Position numbers and translations under genes: made by a program
Shown: positions 6,493-11,788 of the stretch, piece after piece
Position numbering within the stretch: the stretch's first letter is position 1
Layout of the letters: every line of letters starts with the position of its first letter
The notes under the pieces: model-generated
Seen by the model: the letters and a program-made list of their open reading frames with translations, nothing else
The model's database searches: none
Told to the model about the DNA's origin: nothing
Assembly: GCA_030064795.1 (NCBI GenBank)
Contig: JASJEI010000136.1
Coordinates: 1 to 11,788, forward strand
Source of the DNA: Pleurocapsa sp. MO_226.B13
GTDB taxonomy: Bacteria; Cyanobacteriota; Cyanobacteriia; Cyanobacteriales; Xenococcaceae
Direction of reading: 5' to 3'
DNA length: 11,788 bases

Positions 6493-6534
6493 GGGAGTAG
6501 GGAGTAGCAAGTAGCAAGTAATGAGTAATAAGTT
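6493..6534 (+). repeat. STRR-like heptamer tract filling the gap and forming the kinase start
   Basis: The 28 bases between the regulator stop codon (6490-6492) and the kinase ATG (6521) are exactly four heptamers: GGGAGTA, GGGAGTA, GCAAGTA, GCAAGTA. The series continues with ATGAGTA (6521-6527, containing the start codon) and a more diverged ATAAGTT. Short tandemly repeated heptamers of the GGGGAGT type are a known cyanobacterial repeat class. The GGGAG words can act as a ribosome site, though 16 or more bases from the ATG. Confidence 0.8.
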
Positions 6535-9500
6535 TACTAACCAAAATAAAGCACTACACCAAGCAATTTTAGATAGTGCTAATTACACAATTATTTCTAC
6601 CACTGTAGACGGTATTATTACTACTTTTAATAAGACTGCCGAAACTTGGTTGGGCTACTCGGCAGCAGAAGTAGTGGGCAAAACCACGCCAATCTTAATT
6701 CACGATCGCCAAGAAGTAGAAGAGCGATCGCGAGAATTATCCCAAGAGTTAGGAATTACTATCGAACCAGGGTTTGAAGTTTTTGTGGCTAAGGCTCGTC
6801 GGGGAGAACCAGACGAGAGAGAATGGAGTTACATTCGTCGGGATGGTTCGCGTTTCCCAGTACGCTTATCGGTAACTGCTTTCAGGGATGAACGAGGCGA
6901 GATTACTGGTTTTTTAGGCATTGGGAGCAATCTGACGGAAACCAAACAAGCAACAGCAGAATTAGAGCGTTTTTTTGGTTTATCTCTGGATTTATTATGT
7001 GTAGCAGGGTTAGATGGTTATTTCAAACGGGTCAATCCAGCATTTGAGCATATTTTGGGCTATTCGGCAACAGAACTTCTAGCACAACCTTTTATTAATT
7101 TTGTCCATCCTGAAGATCGCGATGCTACCCTCGCTGAAGTATCTAAGTTGTCAAAGGGAATACCGACGATTGATTTTGAGAATCGCTATCGCTGTCGAGA
7201 TGGAACTTATAAGTGGTTGGCATGGAGAGCCTTTCCCGTTATTGAAGAAAGTTTATTGTATTCAGTTGCTCGCGATATTACCGCGCAAAAACGCGCCCAA
7301 GCTGAAAGATTGCAACTAATCGAACGAGAAAGAACTGCTCGCGATCGCACCGAACAAATTTTGGAAAGTATTACCGATGCTTTTTTTACTGTAGACAATC
7401 GCTGGTGTTTTACTTATATCAACCGTCAAGCAGAACCACTCTTGCAAAGACAGCGCGAGGAACTTTTGGGTAAAAATGTCTGGTCTGAATTTCCCGCAGC
7501 AGTGGATTCGACTTTTTATCGAGAATATCATCGGGCAGTCGCCGAACAAGTTAGCGTCGAATTTGAAGAATTTTATCCTCCCCTCGATACCTGGTTTGCG
7601 GTTCATGCTTATCCCTATGAAAATGGCTTATCTGTCTATTTTCAAGATGTCACCGAACGGAAAACGGCAGAATTAGCCAGTTTTAGAAACGAACGACGGT
7701 TACGCAAACAGCAATCCGCATTAATTGAGTTAGCTAAAAACAAAGTTTTTTATCGCAGCGATCTATTAGCTGCGGTGCGAACCCTCGCCGAGAAAGCTGC
7801 TCGAACTCTAGAAGTGGAACGGGTAGGTGTTTGGTTTTACCGAGACGATCGCCGTTCGATTTACACCCTCGATCTCTACGAACTGAGTCAGCAAAGCAAG
7901 GGGCTGTCCCGTGAATTCGATTCAGGGGCTTGTACGCCCCGCCACAGTTCGGGAATTGAATTGTCAGCCAAGGACTATCCTGTCTACTTTCAAGCCTTAG
8001 AAGCGGGAGAAATCATCGCTGCTGATGATGCTCAAAAAGATCCCCGCACTCGTGAATTTCGTGAAACCTGGCTAGTTCCTCATAACATTTGCTCGATGAT
8101 GGATGTGCCGATTCGTTCTGGCGGTCAAACTGTGGGGGTTATCTGTCACGAACACATTGGTTCTGTTCGTCATTGGACGATCGAGGAGCAAAACTTTGCC
8201 AGTTCTTTGGCACACATGATTTCTCTGGCAATTGAAGCTAGCGATCGCACTAAGACAGAAGCCAAACTCAGAGAAAGTGAAGCACGTTTCCACGAAGCAT
8301 TTACCAATGCAGCGATCGGTATGGCAATCGTCTCTCTAGAGGGGCGTTGGCTACAGGTCAACCGTTCTCTCTGCCAAATGGTAGGCTATGGCGAGTCGGA
8401 ATTATTGGCTACTACCTTCCAAGAAATTACTCATCCCGACGACCTAAAAACCGATCTCGGCTATGTCCGACAGATCTTAGCGGGTGAAATTTCTTACTAC
8501 CATCTAGAAAAGCGGTATCTACACAAACAAGGTCATGAGGTGTGGATTTTATTAAGCGTTTCTTTGGTCAGAGACGGTCAAGGCAAGCCAAAATATTTTG
8601 TAGCCCAGATTCAAGATATTAGCGATCGCAAAACCGTCGAATCCGCTCTATTAAAAAACACAAATGCAATACAAAACTTTAGTGCCAACCTCAAACACCT
8701 GCATCGCATTAACACTACAAAGTATCCCAACTTTGCTGCTTTGTTTGCTGACTGTTTAAAGACAGGATGTGAGATCTTTGGGCTATCTACAGGGATTGTG
8801 AGTCAAATTGAAGATAGCATTTATACGATTCGTGCCGTTCAATCTAACCTGCCTTTAGAAACAGGTGCGGAATTCGAGCTAAAAAATACTTACTGTACGG
8901 CAGTAGTAAAAGATCGCAGCACAATTGCCTATGGTCACGTAGGGGAAATGGAAACCATGCAGACACACCCCGTATATCAAAATTTAAAATTAGAATCTTA
9001 TATCGGCACTCCGATCTGGGTTAGGGGTAAAATCTACGGGACGCTCAATTTTTCCGATACTAAAATCAGAAAAGATTTTCAACCCCAAGAACGAGAACTA
9101 ATCGAACTAATGGCACAAAGCATCGGTCGATTTATAGAAGCTTGGGAAATTGAAACCGAACGCCAGCAAACAGAAGCAGCCCTAAGAGAAAGTGAAGCCC
9201 GATTCCGTACCGTTGCCGATAGTGCGCCCGTATTACTTTGGATGTCGGGGACTGATAAACAATATAACTTTATCAATCGTAGCTGGTTGCGCTTTACTGG
9301 TAGAACCTTTGCTCAAGAACTAAATAATGGCTGGAGAGCGGGAGTGCATCCCGAAGATTTACCGCATTATTTAGAGACTTATAACACTGCTTTTGATGCC
9401 AGAGAAGGCTTTCAAATGGAGTATCGTTTGCGACGGGCAGATGGCGAATATCGTTGGATTTTAGATACTGGCAGACCGAGATTTCTTCCCGATGGTAGTT

Positions 9501-11026
9501 TTGCAGGCTATATCGGTTCCTGTTTTGATATTAGCGATCGCCGAGAATTAGAAAAGCTCAAGGACGAGTTTGTTTCGGTAGTCAGCCACGAGTTACGTAC
9601 CCCCTTAACCTCGATTCAGGGAGCTTTAGATTTATTGGCAGGTGGAGCATTGGTAGATCGACCAGACTACGCCCAACATATGCTCAAAATCGGCGCGAAA
9701 AATGCCGATCGCCTGGTACGCCTGATTAACGATATTTTAGATATCGAACGGATCGAATCGGGCAAAGTCACCATGCTCAAACAAGCCTGCGATACCGCTC
9801 ATTTAATTACTAGTGCTGCCGATACAGTCAGAGATCTCGCCAGACAGGCAAAGATAAAACTAGAGGTTAATCCTTTATCAGCGAGAATTTGGGTAGATTC
9901 AGACCGCATCATTCAAGTTTTGGTTAATTTACTCAGTAACGCGATCAAATTTAGTAGTGCAGGTTCTACAGTTTGGTTGACGGCAAAAAAAGATCCCGAA
10001 AATACCTCTCAGGTTATTTTTCAAGTACGCGATCGCGGACGGGGTATACCCGAACAGAAACTAGAAAGTATTTTTGGACGTTTCCAGCAGGTAGATGCTT
10101 CCGACTCCCGCAAAAAAGGCGGAACTGGCTTGGGACTGGCAATCTGTCGCAGTATCGTCCAGCATCACGACGGACAAATCTGGGCAGAAAGTGCCCTGGG
10201 AGAAGGCAGTAGTTTTTTCTTCACCCTACCTTTGTTAGCAGAAGAACCAGAAATAACCACTGAGAATCATTGTAGTGGGCCTCTAGTTCTATTATGCGAT
10301 GACGATCCTTCAGTGAGGACGGTAGTCAAAGCAACCCTAGAACAACAAAACTATCAAGCGATCGCGGTTACTTCTGGACAAGAGGCGATCGAGCAAGCGA
10401 CCCAATTACAGCCCGATGTGATTCTACTCAATTTAATGATGCCTGGGATGAACGGTTGGGAAACTTTGGCAATCTTAAAAGAACAGCCAGCAACCAAAAA
10501 TATTCCCGTACTAATCCTCAGTGGCTTATCCCCAGATACCCGAAAATCCTATCCAGATATTAGCGACTGGTTAGTCAAACCTCCAGAACAAAGATTACTA
10601 TTTCAAGCCCTAGAACGAGCTTTGACCAAACAAAATCAAAACATTCGCGTCCTAATTGTTGAAGACGACCCCGACTTGGCAGAGGTGCTAATGGCGATGT
10701 TCGAGCGTTATAGCATTCAAACTTACCATGCCCAAACAGGAAAAGAAGCAATTCATCTCAGTCAAAGCATTATGCCCCATCTACTAGTACTAGATCTAAC
10801 CCTACCCGAATACGATGGCTTTACCGTCGTAGATTGGTTGCGACAGCACAATCGTCTGTGCCATTTGCCCTTGGTTGTTTATACTGCCAGGGAAATCGAC
10901 AGTACCGATAAAGAACGACTGAAATTAGGACAAACCCTCTTTCTAACCAAAGGACGGATTAAGCCTGAAGAATTCGAGCAGCGAGTGATTAAGTTACTCA
11001 ACCGTTTGATTCGTGGGGTTAGGTAG
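6521..11026 (+). CDS. Soluble hybrid histidine kinase: PAS3-GAF-PAS-GAF-PAS-HisKA-HATPase-REC-REC
   Basis: This 1501-residue hybrid sensor kinase has no membrane segment and so is cytoplasmic. Sensor part: PAS (10-145), PAS (148-258), a coiled-coil linker, PAS_4-type PAS (280-385), GAF (396-575), PAS (585-705), GAF (about 735-875), PAS (887-1008). The last two PAS domains follow near-identical linkers ending RESEARF, a sign of domain duplication. Kinase core: HisKA with SHELRTPL, phospho-His1023; HATPase with N box NLLSNAIKF (Asn1136, Asn1140), G1 DRGRGIP (1171-1177) and G2 GGTGLGL (1200-1206). Receiver A (about 1254-1368) has Asn1304 where the phospho-Asp should be. Receiver B (about 1375-1495) is complete: Asp1425, Thr1455, Lys1477. 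Neither GAF has a bilin-binding Cys-His motif. Residues 460-474 look like an insertion encoded by a palindromic repeat. The partner is most likely the Hpt-containing regulator just upstream. The signal sensed is unknown. Confidence 0.95.
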   Translation: MSNKFTNQNKALHQAILDSANYTIISTTVDGIITTFNKTAETWLGYSAAEVVGKTTPILIHDRQEVEERSRELSQELGITIEPGFEVFVAKARRGEPDEREWSYIRRDGSRFPVRLSVTAFRDERGEITGFLGIGSNLTETKQATAELERFFGLSLDLLCVAGLDGYFKRVNPAFEHILGYSATELLAQPFINFVHPEDRDATLAEVSKLSKGIPTIDFENRYRCRDGTYKWLAWRAFPVIEESLLYSVARDITAQKRAQAERLQLIERERTARDRTEQILESITDAFFTVDNRWCFTYINRQAEPLLQRQREELLGKNVWSEFPAAVDSTFYREYHRAVAEQVSVEFEEFYPPLDTWFAVHAYPYENGLSVYFQDVTERKTAELASFRNERRLRKQQSALIELAKNKVFYRSDLLAAVRTLAEKAARTLEVERVGVWFYRDDRRSIYTLDLYELSQQSKGLSREFDSGACTPRHSSGIELSAKDYPVYFQALEAGEIIAADDAQKDPRTREFRETWLVPHNICSMMDVPIRSGGQTVGVICHEHIGSVRHWTIEEQNFASSLAHMISLAIEASDRTKTEAKLRESEARFHEAFTNAAIGMAIVSLEGRWLQVNRSLCQMVGYGESELLATTFQEITHPDDLKTDLGYVRQILAGEISYYHLEKRYLHKQGHEVWILLSVSLVRDGQGKPKYFVAQIQDISDRKTVESALLKNTNAIQNFSANLKHLHRINTTKYPNFAALFADCLKTGCEIFGLSTGIVSQIEDSIYTIRAVQSNLPLETGAEFELKNTYCTAVVKDRSTIAYGHVGEMETMQTHPVYQNLKLESYIGTPIWVRGKIYGTLNFSDTKIRKDFQPQERELIELMAQSIGRFIEAWEIETERQQTEAALRESEARFRTVADSAPVLLWMSGTDKQYNFINRSWLRFTGRTFAQELNNGWRAGVHPEDLPHYLETYNTAFDAREGFQMEYRLRRADGEYRWILDTGRPRFLPDGSFAGYIGSCFDISDRRELEKLKDEFVSVVSHELRTPLTSIQGALDLLAGGALVDRPDYAQHMLKIGAKNADRLVRLINDILDIERIESGKVTMLKQACDTAHLITSAADTVRDLARQAKIKLEVNPLSARIWVDSDRIIQVLVNLLSNAIKFSSAGSTVWLTAKKDPENTSQVIFQVRDRGRGIPEQKLESIFGRFQQVDASDSRKKGGTGLGLAICRSIVQHHDGQIWAESALGEGSSFFFTLPLLAEEPEITTENHCSGPLVLLCDDDPSVRTVVKATLEQQNYQAIAVTSGQEAIEQATQLQPDVILLNLMMPGMNGWETLAILKEQPATKNIPVLILSGLSPDTRKSYPDISDWLVKPPEQRLLFQALERALTKQNQNIRVLIVEDDPDLAEVLMAMFERYSIQTYHAQTGKEAIHLSQSIMPHLLVLDLTLPEYDGFTVVDWLRQHNRLCHLPLVVYTAREIDSTDKERLKLGQTLFLTKGRIKPEEFEQRVIKLLNRLIRGVR
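7898..7942 (+). repeat. 45-bp palindromic repeat inserted in frame in the first GAF domain
   Basis: The segment codes for residues 460-474 of the kinase (KGLSREFDSGACTPR), between ELSQQS and HSSGIEL. In related GAF domains, as I recall them, these two blocks are nearly adjacent. The DNA is strongly palindromic: an outer GGGGC (7900-7904) with GCCCC (7936-7940), and an inner hairpin CCC-g-TGAAT-tcg-ATTCA-GGG (7908-7927, one bulged G). That points to a small dispersed palindromic element that kept the reading frame. Confidence 0.55.
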
Positions 11027-11060
11027 TGAGATCTATAGGCTACCAGGACAATACGATCGC

Positions 11061-11405
11061 TCAATCTCGTTTAATCAAATCGTCAATAGCCAGCATAATT
11101 TCATTCATCTGGTTGGAATCTATTTGACCGATATAATTTTCGATTCTTTCGGTGGAAATAGTCCGTATCTGGGTTATCTTAACCCAAGAACGCTTTGGTA
11201 AAGTCGAACAGATTAATTCCTTTACCAGAGGATATTTTACCCTTGGTTCGACACTAGTAATAGCTAAGGCAACTACTGTTCCCGAACGTTGATTGAAGAT
11301 ATTATTACTAATAATCAGAACTGGTCTAATTCCTCCTTGTTCTCTCCCCCTAGTAGGATTTAGATTAGCCCAATATATTTCCCTTCTTAATATTTTTCCG
11401 TCCAA
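11061..11405 (-). CDS. mazF: MazF/PemK family endoribonuclease toxin
   Basis: This 114-residue protein is a MazF/PemK/Kid-type toxin, a ribosome-independent mRNA interferase in characterised members. The N-terminal hallmark REIYWANLNPTRGREQGG (8-25) leads into IRPVLIISNN (26-35). Arg27 and Thr50 (in VVALAITS) correspond to the catalytic Arg and Thr of MazF. The usual tail WVKITQIRTIS (74-84) and MLAIDDLI (103-110) follow. The start codon is TTG at 11405: an in-frame TGA lies two codons upstream, no ATG or GTG precedes the conserved segment, and a GGGGAGG ribosome site sits nine bases before the TTG. The gene overlaps the end of the antitoxin gene by 19 bases. Its 3' end faces the kinase gene (convergent, 34 bases apart) with no visible terminator. 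Cleavage specificity cannot be told from sequence. Confidence 0.92.
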   Translation of the reverse strand: MDGKILRREIYWANLNPTRGREQGGIRPVLIISNNIFNQRSGTVVALAITSVEPRVKYPLVKELICSTLPKRSWVKITQIRTISTERIENYIGQIDSNQMNEIMLAIDDLIKRD

Positions 11406-11620
11406 TCTTCAAAGCCTCCCCATTCAGCAAATTCTCTTTCTTCTTGAGGATCGAGCTTGTTGCATTCAATTTCAAATCTTTTTTGACGTAAAAAATTTCT
11501 TTTTTCTTCTAAGGCTAGAGATATAGCTTGAGAGCGATTAGGATATACTCCTGCTGCTACTAAAGCATCTAACTCTGCTAGTAGTTGCTCGTCTATAGTA
11601 ATTGCTATTTTTTTGTGCAT
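11387..11620 (-). CDS. Ribbon-helix-helix (CopG/MetJ-type) antitoxin of the MazF toxin
   Basis: This 77-residue protein has a ribbon-helix-helix DNA-binding domain: the strand KKIAITID (3-10), helix EQLLAELDALVAAG (11-24), turn YPNRS (26-30) and helix QAISLALEEK (31-40). A charged helix and an acidic, aromatic tail, LDPQEEREFAEWGGFEDWTEKY (56-77), is the kind of segment that wraps around MazF and blocks its active site. It is the upstream gene of the pair, as expected of an antitoxin that must be made in excess, and it overlaps the toxin gene by 19 bases. The inverted repeat GTATGAT-gatt-ATCATAC about 20 bases upstream is a likely site for autorepression. RHH antitoxins paired with MazF are common in cyanobacteria. 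Confidence 0.9.
   Translation of the reverse strand: MHKKIAITIDEQLLAELDALVAAGVYPNRSQAISLALEEKRNFLRQKRFEIECNKLDPQEEREFAEWGGFEDWTEKY
11414..11420 (-). promoter_or_regulatory. Ribosome binding site deciding the TTG start of mazF
   Basis: The minus strand reads GGGGAGG here, inside the antitoxin coding sequence and nine bases before the TTG at 11405. It is the strongest Shine-Dalgarno match in the window and supports the non-ATG start of the toxin gene. Confidence 0.6.
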
Positions 11621-11639
11621 CGATCGCTTATTTGTTTGG

Positions 11640-11657
11640 GTATGATGATTATCATAC
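11640..11657. promoter_or_regulatory. Operator-like inverted repeat of the toxin-antitoxin operon
   Basis: GTATGAT (11640-11646) and ATCATAC (11651-11657) form a perfect 7-bp inverted repeat with a GATT spacer. It lies 20-37 bases upstream of the antitoxin ATG. On the minus strand the upstream arm contains TATGAT, a good -10 hexamer, so a ribbon-helix-helix dimer bound here would cover the promoter. No strong -35 is visible. Confidence 0.55.
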
Positions 11658-11742
11658 TAACAAGATTTAGTTGGTTGCAGAAGTGCGATCGGTCGGCTAT
11701 GCTGCAATACTGTTCGGTTAACAAAGTTATGTGTTGAGACAA

Positions 11743-11788
11743 GCAGGGGGAGCAGGACAAAGGCTTTAGCCGCATGTAGCAGGGGGAG
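11743..11788 (+). repeat. Dispersed repeat, copy 2 (cut by the window end)
   Basis: The reverse complement begins CTCCCCCTGCTACATGCGG and then matches CCTTTGTCCTGCT and CCCCTGC of the copy at 3891-3937, differing in a 6 to 7 base middle segment and one other base. It reaches the last base of the window and may continue beyond. The two copies enclose the signalling operon and the MazF pair in inverted orientation. Confidence 0.7.

Noticed and set aside
8723..9145. Second GAF domain as a cyanobacteriochrome chromophore domain
   Set aside because: Cys792 is present in TYCTAVV, but there is no Cys-His bilin attachment motif or Asp-motif pattern, so a bilin-binding call is not supported.
58..10365. 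Scattered GCGATCGC palindromes as a regulon or CRISPR-like array
   Set aside because: They are irregularly spaced, both in genes and between them, and match the HIP1 motif that is over-represented across cyanobacterial genomes.

Overview
The window looks like chromosomal DNA from a cyanobacterium. The palindrome GCGATCGC (HIP1) occurs about twenty times in 11.8 kb, inside and between genes. The intergenic spaces carry STRR-like heptamer tracts and short palindromic repeats, and the gene families (XisH/XisI, DUF433/DUF5615, PAS/GAF hybrid kinases) are ones that expand in cyanobacteria. I cannot place it to genus. A multicellular or colonial lineage (Nostocales-, Pleurocapsales- or Oscillatoriales-like) is a guess from the repeat load.

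Left arm (125-3481, all on the minus strand): accessory genes. Reading in transcription order from the right: an orphan six-helix membrane protein (2915-3481), a GFA-family zinc protein (2208-2630), the overlapping pair xisH-xisI (1675-2091, 1361-1687), a GNAT acetyltransferase (841-1329), and a DUF433/DUF5615 toxin-antitoxin-type pair with a 4-base overlap (454-684, 125-457).

Middle (3482-4149): a 668-base gap with no convincing gene. It holds a 12-bp palindrome just upstream of the membrane protein gene, a possible MITE-like element bounded by GGTGGGC/GCCCACC, two GC-rich palindromic blocks, a CCCCTGC-rich repeat and a weak promoter candidate for the signalling genes.

Right part (4150-11026, plus strand): a two-gene signalling operon. 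The first gene is a 780-residue response regulator: REC, OmpR-type winged helix, Hpt, degenerate REC, REC, and a GGDEF domain with a broken signature. The second is a 1501-residue soluble hybrid histidine kinase: three PAS, GAF, PAS, GAF, PAS, HisKA, HATPase, then two REC domains. Kinase His1023, kinase receiver Asp1425, Hpt His296 and receiver Asp51 (or Asp539) of the partner give every step of a His-Asp-His-Asp relay ending on a DNA-binding protein. Several modules beside this path have lost catalytic residues: the first kinase receiver has Asn for the phospho-acceptor Asp, the middle receiver of the regulator lacks the conserved Lys, and GGDEF reads GGAKF. The 28-base gap between the two genes is exactly four heptamer repeats that run on into the start codon. 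A 45-bp palindromic insert sits in frame inside the first GAF domain of the kinase.

Right edge (11061-11788): a minus-strand MazF-type toxin with its ribbon-helix-helix antitoxin, with an operator-like inverted repeat upstream of the antitoxin. The window ends inside a second copy, in inverted orientation, of the repeat at 3891-3937, so the operon and the toxin-antitoxin pair lie between inverted repeat copies.

I found no clearly new defence or mobile system. The most unusual material is the partly decayed multi-domain phosphorelay and the way short repeats have shaped its coding sequence.
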